Assembly: GCA_031292565.1 (NCBI GenBank)
Contig: JARLGW010000012.1
Coordinates: forward strand, 186,001-250,000
DNA: 64,000 nt
From: Paludibacteraceae bacterium
Lineage (GTDB): Bacteria; Bacteroidota; Bacteroidia; Bacteroidales; Paludibacteraceae
Direction of reading: 5' to 3'
The position numbers and the translations under genes were made by a program. The notes beneath the pieces are model-generated. The model did no database searches. It had not been told where the DNA came from and saw only the letters and a program-made list of their open reading frames with translations. How positions within the stretch are numbered: the first letter of the stretch is position 1; every line of letters begins with the position of its first letter. Below, in pieces: positions 8,823-18,855 of this stretch.

Positions 8823-11153
8823 TTATTTTTTGGTAAATCGTTTTTTCTTAGGCTTTTCCGACTTGTCTTCTTCTTCAATCAGCTTGATACATTCTTCCAG
8901 CGTTAGTGCTGCCGGATCTTGTTTCTTCGGAATTTTATAATTGCTCTTTTTGTACACGATGTATGGGCCAAACCGTCCGTTCAAGATTTGAAGGTCGGGC
9001 TCTTCCGTGAATGTTTTTATCATTTTGTTTTTATCCTCTTCCCTTTTTTTTTCAATTAATTGGATGGCTGTTTCGGCGGAAACCGTCATCGGGTCTTCTG
9101 TTTTCGGTAAAGAGATAAATTTACTGTTGTGCTTAATATATGGACCAAAGCGTCCTATAGCCACGGTCATTTCTTTATCCTCAAATTCGCCCAGCGAGCG
9201 GGGAAGCTTAAACAGTTCCAAGGCATCTTCCAGTGTAATGGTTTCCATGCTTTGGTTTTTTAGCAAAGATGCAAACAGTGGTTTTTCCTCATCTTCCGCC
9301 AAACCGATTTGCACCACGGGGCCAAAGCGACCTATCTTAACTGAAATAGGACGGCCTGTTTTAGGGTCAGTGCCCAAAACGCGTTCGCCCACTTTATGAT
9401 CGGTCTTTGCTTTCGAAGCTTCCACCGTGGGATGAAAATCTTTGTAGAAAGCATCAATGGTTTTTGTCCAAGCCGTTTTTCCTTCGGCAATTTCATCAAA
9501 TTCTATTTCCACGTTGGCCGTGAAATTATAATCCATAATATTGGGGAAAAAGCTGAAAAGGAAATCCGTAACCACAATACCTATATCGGTTGGAAACAGT
9601 TTCGATTTTTCAGCATTAACCGTTTCGTCTTTAATTTCGTCTTTAATAACACCTTTAGCCAAGGTAAGCATATTGAATGGGCGAATTTCCCCTTCGCGGT
9701 CTCCTTTTTCCACGTAACCGCGGTTTTGCACGGTGGAAATAATAGGAGCGTAGGTGGAAGGACGACCGATGCCCAGCTCTTCCAACTTGCGCACCAAGCT
9801 GGCTTCAGCGTAACGTGCAGGCTTTTGAGTGAAACGTTCTTGAGCCGTGATGTCTTTCATGTTAAGTACCTCGTTTACTTTCAACGGAGGTAGCATACCT
9901 TCATCTTCCTGTTCATTTTCTTCGTCGGTCGATTCCAGGTAAACTTTAAGGAAACCATCGAATGTAAGCACTTCGCCATTGGCTATAAACTTTTCATCAG
10001 AGGTTGAAATATCTATGGTTGCGGTAGTTCGTTCTAGTTCGGCATCAGCCATTTGTGAGGCGATGGTACGTTTCCAAATCAGTTCGTACAAGCGTTTCTC
10101 TTGGGCACTACCTTCTATTTTGTGTTCGTTAATGTATGACGGACGGATGGCCTCATGAGCCTCTTGTGCCCCCTTGCTCTTGGTTTGGTATTTGCGCACC
10201 TTTGAATATTTTTCACCCGCCATGCTGATAATTTCGGCTTTGGTGGTGCCGATAGCCAAATCCGAAAGGTTCACGGAGTCGGTACGCATATAGGTTATTT
10301 TCCCCGATTCGTAAAGCCCTTGCGCTATACGCATGGTTTGGCTTACCGAATAGCCCAACTTGCGGGCAGCTTCCTGCTGCAAGGTGGAGGTGGTAAACGG
10401 TGCTGCCGGCGATTTTTTTGCCGGCTTGGTTAAAATATTTTCGATGCTGAATTGTGCGGTTTTACATTTTTCCAAGAAGAGTAATACTTCTTCTTTTGTT
10501 TTCAACCGATTATGCAATTCGGCTTTCAGCTCAACGATTTTGTTGTTTTTATCGGGAACAAGGAAAATGGCCGAAACTCGATACGCGGCTTCGGGTGTGA
10601 ATTTTTGAATCTCCCGTTCTCTATCTACAATTAGGCGCACGGCAACGGATTGAACTCGTCCGGCGGATAATGAGGGTTTAATTTTTCTCCACAACACAGG
10701 CGACAGCTCAAAACCCACGATACGATCTAGTACCCGGCGGGCTTGTTGTGCATCCACCAAATTAATATCTATATCCCGTGGATTTTCGATGGCGTGGAGG
10801 ATGGCATTTTTCGTGATTTCGTGAAAAACGATACGCTTTGTTTTTTCTTTTGGCAATTCCAGCACCTCGCTTAGGTGCCACGAAATAGCTTCTCCCTCGC
10901 GGTCCTCATCGGACGCTAGCCATACCATCTCGGCTCCCTTGGCAGCTTTTTTCAGTTCGCCTACCAGTTTTACTTTATCTTTCGATACGGTGTATTGCGG
11001 TTCGTAATTATGCTCAAAGTCAATTCCTAAGCCTTTCTCACTTAAATCGCGAATGTGCCCGAAACTGGACAAAACGGTATATTCCGTTCCTAAAAATTTT
11101 TCTATGGTTTTCGCTTTGGCGGGGGATTCGACAATGACTAAATTTTTGGGCAT
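8823..11153 (-). CDS. topA: DNA topoisomerase I (type IA)
   Basis: 776 aa. It relaxes negative supercoils through a 5'-phosphotyrosine intermediate. The N-terminal Toprim domain starts LVIVESPAKAKTIEKFLG and carries the acidic DEDREGEAISWHL. The active-site Tyr lies in GKITYMRTDSVNLS (about residue 290). The C-terminus holds three TopA-C repeats with the GRFGP core (about 610-760) instead of the Cys4 zinc fingers seen in E. coli, as is usual in Bacteroidota. The tail is Lys-rich. It is monocistronic as far as visible. Confidence 0.97.
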   Translation of the reverse strand: MPKNLVIVESPAKAKTIEKFLGTEYTVLSSFGHIRDLSEKGLGIDFEHNYEPQYTVSKDKVKLVGELKKAAKGAEMVWLASDEDREGEAISWHLSEVLELPKEKTKRIVFHEITKNAILHAIENPRDIDINLVDAQQARRVLDRIVGFELSPVLWRKIKPSLSAGRVQSVAVRLIVDREREIQKFTPEAAYRVSAIFLVPDKNNKIVELKAELHNRLKTKEEVLLFLEKCKTAQFSIENILTKPAKKSPAAPFTTSTLQQEAARKLGYSVSQTMRIAQGLYESGKITYMRTDSVNLSDLAIGTTKAEIISMAGEKYSKVRKYQTKSKGAQEAHEAIRPSYINEHKIEGSAQEKRLYELIWKRTIASQMADAELERTTATIDISTSDEKFIANGEVLTFDGFLKVYLESTDEENEQEDEGMLPPLKVNEVLNMKDITAQERFTQKPARYAEASLVRKLEELGIGRPSTYAPIISTVQNRGYVEKGDREGEIRPFNMLTLAKGVIKDEIKDETVNAEKSKLFPTDIGIVVTDFLFSFFPNIMDYNFTANVEIEFDEIAEGKTAWTKTIDAFYKDFHPTVEASKAKTDHKVGERVLGTDPKTGRPISVKIGRFGPVVQIGLAEDEEKPLFASLLKNQSMETITLEDALELFKLPRSLGEFEDKEMTVAIGRFGPYIKHNSKFISLPKTEDPMTVSAETAIQLIEKKREEDKNKMIKTFTEEPDLQILNGRFGPYIVYKKSNYKIPKKQDPAALTLEECIKLIEEEDKSEKPKKKRFTKK

Positions 11154-11291
11154 AACTGATGAAATTTAGGAGAGAGTATTAAAATCGGATGCAAAATAAC
11201 AAAAACAAGTGCCTATAATCCAAATTTTTATATAGTTATTTTTAAAACGAATAAATTGGCAAGATGTTTTTTGTGTTAAGGATAATATACA

Positions 11292-11324
11292 AAAAAACTT
11301 CATTCGGAGAGAATGAAGTTTTTT
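11292..11324 (-). terminator. Intrinsic terminator of gpmI
   Basis: AAAAAACTTCATTC / GAATGAAGTTTTTT, a perfect 14-bp stem with a 5-nt loop, immediately after the gpmI stop. Confidence 0.9.
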
Positions 11325-11339
11325 CTATATAGTTTGTAA

Positions 11340-12866
11340 TTAGTCTATTAAGGCTTTCCCGGTCATTTCTTTTGGCTGCGGGATGCCCATTATTTTGCAA
11401 ATAGATGGTGCCACGTCGGCCAGCACGCCGTTTTGAAGTTTAGCATCCTTGTTTTCGCTTATATATACAAATGGCACAGGGTTTAAGGAGTGTGCCGTGT
11501 TGGCCGATCCGTCTTGGTTTACCGCGTTATCCGCATTTCCGTGGTCGGCAATAATAATTATTTCGTATCCGTTGGCTTTGGCTGCTTCTACCGTTTCGTT
11601 TAGGCAGGCATCTACGGCAATTACGGCTTTTTGAATGGCTTCATACACACCCGTGTGGCCTACCATGTCGCCATTGGCATAGTTCACCACGATGAAATCG
11701 AATTTTTGTTTCTTAATTTCGGCCACCAAGGCATCTTTCACACCGTAGGCACTCATTTCGGGTTTCAAATCGTAAGTAGCTACTTTAGGCGAAGGGATAA
11801 GGATTCGTTCTTCCCCGTCAAATTCTTTTTCACGTCCCCCGTTGAAGAAGAAGGTAACGTGAGCATATTTTTCCGTTTCAGCAATGTGCAATTGCTTTTT
11901 ATTCAGGTGCGAAAGGTATTCACCTAGAGTGTTTTGTACATTGTCCTTGTCAAACAAAATATGTACACCTTTATAATTATGGTCGTAAGGAGTCATGGTA
12001 AAGTATTGCAGGTTCGGGATGACTTTCATGCCGAAATCGGGCATATCCTCTTGCGAAAGCACCACGGTAAGTTCTTTGGCGCGGTCGTTACGGTAGTTGA
12101 AGAACAACACTACATCGCCTTCTTCAATTTTGCCAACAGGTTTTCCGGCTATATCCACGTGCACAATTGGTTTGATAAATTCGTCGGTAACGCCTTCAGC
12201 ATACGATTCCTCCATAGCTTTTACCATGTCGGTTGAAGCTTTGCCCGTACCGTTTACCATCACGTTGTAGGCTTCTTTCACACGCTCCCAACGTTTGTCA
12301 CGATCCATCGCATAGTATCGACCCACAATGGAGGCAATTTTACCACCTGTTTTAGTCAAGTGGGCTTCCAATTCTTCTATAAAGCCTTTACCGCTCTTAG
12401 GGTCGGTATCACGGCCATCCATAAAGCAATGTACGAATGATTTCTCTATACCGTATTCTTTCGATATTTCGGTTAGCTTAAGCAAATGTTCCAGCGAGCT
12501 GTGTACACCGCCGTTTGAAACCAACCCAAGGAAGTGAATGTTTTTATTGTTTTCTTTCGCGTAAGTGTATGCACGAATAATTTCAGGGTTTTGCAGGATG
12601 GTGTTTTCACGGCAGGCTTTGTTTATTTTTACCAAATCCTGATACACGATACGGCCTGCACCAATGTTTAGGTGACCCACTTCTGAGTTACCCATTTGTC
12701 CGTCGGGCAAACCCACGTTTTCTCCCGAAGCTTGCAATTGCGAATGTGGGTAGTTGGCCAATAAAGAATCCCAATAAGGCGTTGGTGTACACGATATGAC
12801 ATCCGACTTGGAGTGGTTGCCCAAACCCCATCCGTCGCAAATAATTAATAAAGCTTTTTTGCTCAT
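11340..12866 (-). CDS. gpmI: 2,3-bisphosphoglycerate-independent phosphoglycerate mutase
   Basis: 508 aa, full length. It interconverts 3- and 2-phosphoglycerate with two Mn ions and a phosphoserine intermediate. [10 protein letters not shown] gives the first metal Asp; the catalytic Ser is in [51 protein letters not shown] and [12 protein letters not shown] supply the remaining metal and substrate ligands. It is co-oriented with the other glycolytic gene pyk but is a separate unit with its own TACCTTTG -7 box and terminator. Confidence 0.97.
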   Translation of the reverse strand: MSKKALLIICDGWGLGNHSKSDVISCTPTPYWDSLLANYPHSQLQASGENVGLPDGQMGNSEVGHLNIGAGRIVYQDLVKINKACRENTILQNPEIIRAYTYAKENNKNIHFLGLVSNGGVHSSLEHLLKLTEISKEYGIEKSFVHCFMDGRDTDPKSGKGFIEELEAHLTKTGGKIASIVGRYYAMDRDKRWERVKEAYNVMVNGTGKASTDMVKAMEESYAEGVTDEFIKPIVHVDIAGKPVGKIEEGDVVLFFNYRNDRAKELTVVLSQEDMPDFGMKVIPNLQYFTMTPYDHNYKGVHILFDKDNVQNTLGEYLSHLNKKQLHIAETEKYAHVTFFFNGGREKEFDGEERILIPSPKVATYDLKPEMSAYGVKDALVAEIKKQKFDFIVVNYANGDMVGHTGVYEAIQKAVIAVDACLNETVEAAKANGYEIIIIADHGNADNAVNQDGSANTAHSLNPVPFVYISENKDAKLQNGVLADVAPSICKIMGIPQPKEMTGKALID

Positions 12867-12915
12867 AATGTTTTGATTTATTTTGTATTGATTGATAGCG
12901 GATTTGTGAGAAATG

Positions 12916-12923
12916 CAAAGGTA
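12916..12923 (-). promoter_or_regulatory. -7 element TACCTTTG of gpmI
   Basis: Minus-strand TACCTTTG fits TAnnTTTG and is placed 50 bases before the gpmI ATG. Confidence 0.55.
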
Positions 12924-12990
12924 ATAATTTATCGAATAGGAAATTCGTTGGGGGAGGCAATTTTGGCGTGAGTGGTTGTGTTTCGCTGCT

Positions 12991-13014
12991 TTGCCTTCGG
13001 TTCCGCTTCGGCAC
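12991..13014 (-). repeat. Dispersed 24-bp hairpin repeat, copy 2
   Basis: TTGCCTTCGGTTCCGC followed by TTCGGCAC. It aligns over its length with the reverse complement of the 18733 copy and has TGCC/GGCA arm ends. It lies between gpmI and the polyprenyl synthetase gene. Confidence 0.65.
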
Positions 13015-13028
13015 GAGGGGTCGCAAAA

Positions 13029-14006
13029 TTACTTATTCCTCTTCACCACGTAATCCATAGCTGTGACAAGAGTATTCACAATTTCTTTGTTGGAGAAATC
13101 GGCAAGCAAGTCGATGGCCTTTTGGCGGTATTCCTCCATGCGGAATTCGGAGTATTCAATACCCCCCTTTTTGTAAGCCAGGTTGATAAAGAACGCTATG
13201 GCATCGACATCCAGTTCGGGCATTTTTAGCAGGCGGTCGGCCTCTGCGCGTTCCTCGTTGGATGCGTGGTGATAAGCATAAATAAGCGGTAAGGTAATTT
13301 TCTTTTCACGTATGTCGTTGGCCGTAGGTTTGCCAATTTCCTTGCTATCGGAAAAATCGAAAATATCATCTTTGATTTGGAAACAAAGGCCTAAATATTC
13401 GCCAAACAAGCGTAGTTTTTCAATCTGCTCATCGGTGGAAAGCACTGCTGAAACGGCTCCGGTGTACATGCAGGTGGAGAACAATACGGCGGTTTTCTTG
13501 GTAATGATTTGCAGGTAATTTTTTTCGTCGAACTGAGGGCGGTTATAGTTTTCCAGTTGAAGCAATTCGCCTTCGGCAAGTGTTTTGCCAAGGTTGGTAA
13601 AAGCATCGATGAGGCGTTTGTCGTCAAACTTTCCGGCATACGAAAACACTTGCGAAAGCAGGTAATCGCCCGAAAGCACGGCCACTTTATTATTAAAAGC
13701 ATTGTTTATAGAAGGAGCTCCACGTCGTTGCGGAGTTTCGTCCACCACGTCGTCGTGGATGAGGCTGGCCGTATGTAACAGCTCCAAGCCGATGGCGGCA
13801 AAATAGGTTGAATGATTCACATTTCCGCAAAGTTTAGCGGCCAACAACGTAAGTATCGGGCGGATTTGTTTGCCTTTAGTAGCAAGTACATGGGCATAAA
13901 CCTGTTTTAAGATGGGGTCGTTTGTCTTAAACGATGCCACAAAAAGTTCCTCGAACTTAGCAAACTCGGCAGCTATAGGTTTCTTTATGACTAGAGAATC
14001 ATTCAT
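13029..14006 (-). CDS. Polyprenyl diphosphate synthase
   Basis: 325 aa trans-isoprenyl diphosphate synthase. The first Asp-rich motif LIHDDVVDE (about residues 83-91) and the second QIKDDIFDF (about 212-220) bind Mg-diphosphate. GKQIRP, SLIHDD and the GEL-x-Q segment are family features. It probably makes the long-chain prenyl tail of menaquinone (IspB/HepT-like); chain length is not decided here. It is divergent from polA. Confidence 0.93.
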   Translation of the reverse strand: MNDSLVIKKPIAAEFAKFEELFVASFKTNDPILKQVYAHVLATKGKQIRPILTLLAAKLCGNVNHSTYFAAIGLELLHTASLIHDDVVDETPQRRGAPSINNAFNNKVAVLSGDYLLSQVFSYAGKFDDKRLIDAFTNLGKTLAEGELLQLENYNRPQFDEKNYLQIITKKTAVLFSTCMYTGAVSAVLSTDEQIEKLRLFGEYLGLCFQIKDDIFDFSDSKEIGKPTANDIREKKITLPLIYAYHHASNEERAEADRLLKMPELDVDAIAFFINLAYKKGGIEYSEFRMEEYRQKAIDLLADFSNKEIVNTLVTAMDYVVKRNK

Positions 14007-14175
14007 CTGCTTTAATTTTCAGGCTACAAAAATAATATTTTACTAACAGATAGCCTCCTAAATGGTAATGTAATACGCAAAATTTAATACTTTTACCGAA
14101 ATATAGTTAATATTGCCTTGTGAAATTAATACAATTTCATGGACATACAGCGAAAATTTATTTTATCTTTCATTT

Positions 14176-16983
14176 ATGAAAAAACTATTTTTACTCGACG
14201 CGTACGCCTTGATTTATAGAGCTTACTACGCATTTATCAAAAATCCACGCGTTAACTCTAAGGGACTAAATACTTCGGCCATCTTCGGTTTTGTTAACAC
14301 GCTGGAAGATGTATTGAAACGCGAAAACCCTACCCATATAGCCGTAGCATTCGATCCATCGGGACCTACATTCCGGCATGAAGCGTATGAAAAATACAAG
14401 GCCAACCGCGAAGAAACGCCGGAGGACATCCGTAAAGCGGTGCCCATTATCAAGCAAATAGTGGAGGCCTACCGCATCCCCGTGCTACAAGTTGCAGGTT
14501 TTGAGGCCGACGACGTTATCGGTACGCTTGCCACCAAAGCATCCCACGCGGGCTTCGATGTGTATATGATGACTCCCGATAAAGATTATGGACAGTTGGT
14601 GAATGAGCATGCGTTTATTTACAAACCCAAATATGGGGTGAACGATTACGAAGTGCTTGGCATAGAAGAGGTAAAAGCAAAATTTGAACTGGACAACACG
14701 GCACAAATTATCGACCTGTTGGGCTTGATGGGCGATGCTTCGGACAACATCCCCGGTTGCCCCGGCGTGGGCCCGAAAACGGCAGTGAAGCTGTTGAAGG
14801 AATTTGGCAGCATTGAAAACCTCCTGCAAAATACCGATAAGCTGAAAGGCTCCGTCAAGGAAAAAATAGAGGAGAACAAAGAACAGATAGAATTTTCGCG
14901 CTTCCTAGCTACCATCAAAATTGATGTGCCTATCGAGTTCGACGAGGATAAATTGGTGCTGGAAAAACCGGATGAGGAAAAATTGAAAGAACTCTTTATC
15001 GAGCTTGAATTTCGGAATATGCTGGTTAAACTGGGAGCTTCCACGCCGACACCTGCAAGTGCCCCCACGGCATCCACCCCAAAGCAACAGCCTTCGGCTC
15101 AAACATCTTTGTTTGGCGATATGGATCCTGAAACGCAGGAAATAGAAGTAGTTGCATCCGCTTATAGCCATCTAGCCAATGCCGATACCACCCCTCACAG
15201 CTACAAGGCGATGGACACGAAAGAAAAACGAGCTGAGTTGCTGCAACAACTATTGGCTCAAACTTCGGTGTGTTTCGATACCGAAACCACGGGCTTGGAT
15301 GTGTTCAACATCGAGCTGGTGGGCATGTCCTTTTGTTGGAAAAAGGGGGAGGCGTATTATGTACCGACACCGGCTAACCAAACCGAGGCACAAGCCATTG
15401 TAGATGAATTTAAACCGTTTTTTGAAGCAGAAAATATTCAGAAAATAGGGCAAAATATAAAGTACGACCTCTTGGTGCTGTCCAACTACGGCGTGAAAAT
15501 CAGGGGCAAGCTCTTCGACACCATGATAGCGCATTACCTGTTGCAACCCGAATTGCGGCACGGCATGGATTACCTGGCGGATATTTATTTGAAATACGAT
15601 ACCATACATATTGATGAACTGATAGGTGCGAAGGGGAAAAACCAACTCAACATGCGCAGCGTGGCACTGGATAAAATAACCGAATATGCTGCCGAGGATG
15701 CTGATATCACTTTCCAACTAAAGAAAAAACTGGAAAAAGAGATTGCCGACAACAAGTTGGAAAAGCTTTTCTACGAAATTGAAATGCCGCTCATGGTAGT
15801 GCTGGCCGATATGGAAAAATCGGGGGTGCTGATTGATGGTGTGGCCTTGAAACAGTCGTCGGAAATTCTTACCCGGGAGATGATTAAAATTGAAGCGGAG
15901 ATACATAAGCTGGCCGGGTTTGAATTTAATGTAGGTTCGTCTAAGCAAGTGGGCGAGGTGCTGTTCGATCGGCTCAAGGTGGTGGATAAGGCCAAGAAAA
16001 CTAAAACGGGGCAATATTCCACCAGTGAGGAAGTACTGGAAACCCTACGTGGCAAGCACCCTATCGTGGACAAAATTCTCGATTACCGTGGGTTAAAAAA
16101 ACTCCTCAGCACTTATATTGATGCCTTGCCCGCGTTGATTAATCACCGAACAGGCAAGGTACATACTTCTTTCAATCAAACAGTTACAGCCACGGGTAGA
16201 TTAAGTTCTACCAACCCGAACCTACAAAACATACCGATACGGGATGAGCAGGGGCGCGAGATTCGGAAGGCGTTTATTGCCGAAAAAGATTGTGTATTTC
16301 TTTCCGCGGATTATTCGCAAATCGAGTTGCGCATCATGGCGCATTTGAGTGAAGATCCGCACATGATTGAGGCCTTCAATTCCGGGCAGGATATTCATGC
16401 TGCCACGGCTGCCAAAATCTATCATTTGCCTCTCGAAGAGGTTACAAGCGATATGCGCCGCAAGGCTAAAACGGCTAACTTTGGTATTATATATGGTATC
16501 TCGGTGTTTGGGTTGGCCGACAGGCTTACCATTCCTCGTGGGGAGGCGAAGGAACTGATTGAAGGTTATTTTGCCACCTATCCCAAGGTGAAAGAATATA
16601 TGGACAAGTGTATCGTGGTAGCCCGCCAGCATGGTTGGGTGGAAACCCTGCTGGGGCGCAAACGCTACCTGCCCGACATTAATTCGCATAATGCCGTGGT
16701 GCGGGGTTATGCCGAACGGAATGCCATCAATGCCCCGATACAAGGTACGGCAGCCGACATTATTAAAATAGCAATGGTGAACATACACCGTCGCATGAAG
16801 CAGGAAAACTTGCGTTCCACCCTGGTGTTGCAAGTGCACGACGAGTTGAACTTCAACGTGCTCAACAGTGAAGTGGATGCCATGCAACGTCTTGTGGCCG
16901 AAGAAATGGAAAATGCCATCCAATTGCGAGTACCGCTTAAAGTAGATATCGGTGTGGGGTTGAATTGGTTGGAAGCGCATTAA
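14176..16983 (+). CDS. polA: DNA polymerase I
   Basis: 935 aa from the ATG at 14176 (MKKLFLLDAYALIYRAYYAF); the ORF-track start adds 21 unlikely residues. Domains in order: 5'-3' flap nuclease (1-290, FEADDVIGTLA, GDASDNIPGCPGVGPKTA); 3'-5' proofreading exonuclease with intact Exo I (FDTETTGLD), Exo II (GQNIKYDLL) and Exo III (YAAEDADITF); family A polymerase with motif A (SADYSQIELRIMAHLS), motif B (RRKAKTANFGIIYGIS) and motif C (QVHDEL). It is therefore a full three-activity enzyme. A Pro/Thr-rich linker (about 310-335) separates the first two domains. Confidence 0.97.
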   Translation: MKKLFLLDAYALIYRAYYAFIKNPRVNSKGLNTSAIFGFVNTLEDVLKRENPTHIAVAFDPSGPTFRHEAYEKYKANREETPEDIRKAVPIIKQIVEAYRIPVLQVAGFEADDVIGTLATKASHAGFDVYMMTPDKDYGQLVNEHAFIYKPKYGVNDYEVLGIEEVKAKFELDNTAQIIDLLGLMGDASDNIPGCPGVGPKTAVKLLKEFGSIENLLQNTDKLKGSVKEKIEENKEQIEFSRFLATIKIDVPIEFDEDKLVLEKPDEEKLKELFIELEFRNMLVKLGASTPTPASAPTASTPKQQPSAQTSLFGDMDPETQEIEVVASAYSHLANADTTPHSYKAMDTKEKRAELLQQLLAQTSVCFDTETTGLDVFNIELVGMSFCWKKGEAYYVPTPANQTEAQAIVDEFKPFFEAENIQKIGQNIKYDLLVLSNYGVKIRGKLFDTMIAHYLLQPELRHGMDYLADIYLKYDTIHIDELIGAKGKNQLNMRSVALDKITEYAAEDADITFQLKKKLEKEIADNKLEKLFYEIEMPLMVVLADMEKSGVLIDGVALKQSSEILTREMIKIEAEIHKLAGFEFNVGSSKQVGEVLFDRLKVVDKAKKTKTGQYSTSEEVLETLRGKHPIVDKILDYRGLKKLLSTYIDALPALINHRTGKVHTSFNQTVTATGRLSSTNPNLQNIPIRDEQGREIRKAFIAEKDCVFLSADYSQIELRIMAHLSEDPHMIEAFNSGQDIHAATAAKIYHLPLEEVTSDMRRKAKTANFGIIYGISVFGLADRLTIPRGEAKELIEGYFATYPKVKEYMDKCIVVARQHGWVETLLGRKRYLPDINSHNAVVRGYAERNAINAPIQGTAADIIKIAMVNIHRRMKQENLRSTLVLQVHDELNFNVLNSEVDAMQRLVAEEMENAIQLRVPLKVDIGVGLNWLEAH

Positions 16984-17042
16984 ATTTGTTTCACTTATAA
17001 TTAACTAAATTTTTGAATAATTACATTACAAATCATTACTCT

Positions 17043-18065
17043 ATGGATAAAAGGGAATATTGGTTAGATAACTTGAGGGCAGTTTCTACCTTTGCCGTTA
17101 TTTGTTTGCATGTTGTGGGTATATTAATATATAACAAAGAATTACCAATATCGATTTGGATGATTGGAAATGTTTATGATAGTTTGGCAAGATTTTGTGT
17201 ACCCGTTTTTTTTATGATTTCTGGATCTTTACTCTTGAGTAAAGATTATACTTTGAAAGAATTTTTTAATAAAAGAATTTTAAAAATTATTCCACCCCTG
17301 ATTTTTTGGAGTTTTATTTACATTTTTATAGACATCTTTTATCATTCGCATGTTGTTGGAGATGTACATTTTACTTTGATTCAAATCGTAAAAACAATTA
17401 TTAAAAAGCTTTTTTATGGAAGCGTGGGTCATCTATGGTTTGTATATACATTACTTGGCCTTTATTTATTAACACCTATTTTAAGAAAATGGGTTAAAAA
17501 TTCGTCAAGGGGTGAATTAAGATATTTTCTAATTATTTGGTTGATTACAATTTTATATGCAGCGCCTGAAGTAAAAAAATATTTGCCACAAATAGAGTTA
17601 TTAAATTTTTCCGGTTATGTCGGTTATTTTGTATTGGGTTATTATTTAACTAATTATGAAAGCAAGGTGAAAAATTTAGATGTGTTTCTTATAGCTATTG
17701 GTCTTTTAACAACCATCTTGTGCACTTATTTTGCATTTTCTCTTGGAATGGATTACATTTATTTTCATACATTCTTAACATATAATGTGTTAATTACTTC
17801 AGCCGGAATCTTCCTTCTATTTAAATTCAGAGAATTCAAATCTGAAATCGTGAAAAAGGTTTTATACCCGATAAGTAAATATAGTTATGGAATATATCTT
17901 TCCCACGTTTTCGTGCTGAAAATATTCTTTAAAATAGGAATAGATGCAAATTTCATTAATCCGATATTAGCTGTTCCAATAGTCACCTTATTTTGTGCTG
18001 CAATATCTTTTCTAATAATCTTTTTGGGAAGTAAAATTAAGTATCTCAATAAGATAATTGGATAA
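17043..18065 (+). CDS. Membrane acyltransferase (Acyltransferase_3 family)
   Basis: 340 aa from the ATG at 17043; the track's 17013 start is a TTG. The opening REYWLDNLRAVSTFAVICLHV is the signature first helix of Acyltransferase_3, with the catalytic His. About ten hydrophobic helices follow, including VGHLWFVYTLLGLYLLTPIL. Members O-acylate sugars of surface polysaccharides in the inner membrane. Codon and base use are visibly more AT-rich than polA upstream and the NAD(P)-binding gene downstream, which suggests later acquisition. It is separated from the next gene by 8 bases. Confidence 0.88.
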   Translation: MDKREYWLDNLRAVSTFAVICLHVVGILIYNKELPISIWMIGNVYDSLARFCVPVFFMISGSLLLSKDYTLKEFFNKRILKIIPPLIFWSFIYIFIDIFYHSHVVGDVHFTLIQIVKTIIKKLFYGSVGHLWFVYTLLGLYLLTPILRKWVKNSSRGELRYFLIIWLITILYAAPEVKKYLPQIELLNFSGYVGYFVLGYYLTNYESKVKNLDVFLIAIGLLTTILCTYFAFSLGMDYIYFHTFLTYNVLITSAGIFLLFKFREFKSEIVKKVLYPISKYSYGIYLSHVFVLKIFFKIGIDANFINPILAVPIVTLFCAAISFLIIFLGSKIKYLNKIIG

Positions 18066-18073
18066 TAACAGAT

Positions 18074-18718
18074 ATGAAAGCAATTATAATAGGTGCTTCT
18101 GGTGCCACAGGAAAGAGTTTAGTTAGCAGGCTGTTGCAGGCCGACGAGTTTTCGGAAGTTACCGTGTTGGTGCGGCACAACGTATTTGAAGCTCATCCGA
18201 AGCTGAAACAGATCGTGGTAGATTTTGAACGATTGAACGATTTTGCCGAACATATTACCGGAGATGTTGCTTTTTCATGCATGGGTACAACCTTGAAAAT
18301 TGCCGGAAGTAAGGCCGCGCAATGGAAGGTGGACTATGATTATCAATACCTGTTTGCACAAATTGCCTGCCACAATGGGGTGCCTGCTTTTGTGTTACTA
18401 TCCGCTCAGAATGCCAATGCGAGTTCTTCTATTTTTTACAGTAAAATGAAAGGCCGGTTGGAAAAGGTGGTAGAAGAATTGCATTTCAATAAACTCATCA
18501 TCCTGCAACCCAGCCTCTTGATACGACCAAATACAGACAGACTCACGGAGAAAATAGGGTTGAAAGTGATTAGAGCTTTTAACAAACTTGGTCTTCTGGA
18601 AAAACTAGCTCCGCTTCATGTGAATATGGTGGCGGCTGCCATGATTAAGAGTGTAGGTGCATTTAATGCAATGGTAAAAAAGATTGGGGTGAAAGAAATA
18701 GCCGAATTAGGAAAATAA
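18074..18718 (+). CDS. NAD(P)H-binding oxidoreductase (NmrA/HTATIP2-like)
   Basis: 214 aa atypical SDR. The N-terminal IIGASGATGKSLVSRLL (GxxGxxG) binds NAD(P); the VAFSCMGTTLK and FVLLSAQNANASSSIFYSKMKG segments are characteristic of the HTATIP2-like group (YSKMKG includes the YxxxK-type pair). It is possibly a quinone or flavin-type oxidoreductase; the substrate is unknown. It follows the acyltransferase by 8 bases but differs from it in base composition. Confidence 0.8.
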   Translation: MKAIIIGASGATGKSLVSRLLQADEFSEVTVLVRHNVFEAHPKLKQIVVDFERLNDFAEHITGDVAFSCMGTTLKIAGSKAAQWKVDYDYQYLFAQIACHNGVPAFVLLSAQNANASSSIFYSKMKGRLEKVVEELHFNKLIILQPSLLIRPNTDRLTEKIGLKVIRAFNKLGLLEKLAPLHVNMVAAAMIKSVGAFNAMVKKIGVKEIAELGK

Positions 18719-18732
18719 GTGCCACCCCTACG

Positions 18733-18756
18733 GTGCCTGAGCGAAGCCGAAGGCAC
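18733..18756 (+). repeat. Dispersed 24-bp hairpin repeat, copy 3
   Basis: GTGCCT and AGGCAC arms flank GAGCGAAGCCGA. It has the best-conserved stem together with the copy at 57568. The stem differs from that copy by a compensatory G/C swap. Confidence 0.75.
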
Positions 18757-18778
18757 GACAAGGGTATAAAGACTAAAA

Positions 18779-18798
18779 TATCCCTATAAATAGGGATA
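18779..18798. promoter_or_regulatory. Palindrome upstream of the AraC-type gene promoter
   Basis: TATCCCTAT-AA-ATAGGGATA, perfect 9-bp arms, ends 21 bases before the TATCTTTG box and so lies at or just upstream of the -33 position. It could be an operator or the binding site of the regulator encoded downstream. Confidence 0.55.
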
Positions 18799-18819
18799 AC
18801 AATTTCCCGGATAATGAGT

Positions 18820-18827
18820 TATCTTTG
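18820..18827 (+). promoter_or_regulatory. -7 element TATCTTTG of the AraC-type gene
   Basis: Perfect TAnnTTTG match, 28 bases before the ATG. It is bracketed by two palindromes. Confidence 0.65.
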
Positions 18828-18830
18828 TAC

Positions 18831-18847
18831 TTTAGAATGATTCTAAA
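18831..18847. promoter_or_regulatory. Fur/PerR-like palindrome over the predicted transcription start
   Basis: TTTAGAATGATTCTAAA is a perfect 8-1-8 palindrome. Its inner 7-1-7 core differs from the PerR box TTATAATnATTATAA by one symmetric pair. It begins 3 bases after the -7 element and thus covers the predicted start of transcription, a classic repressor position. Confidence 0.6.
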
Positions 18848-18855
18848 TTAGAGTT

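Noticed and set aside
16222-16980. 252-aa minus ORF inside polA
   Set aside because: Antisense to polymerase motifs A, B and C, so it is a shadow.
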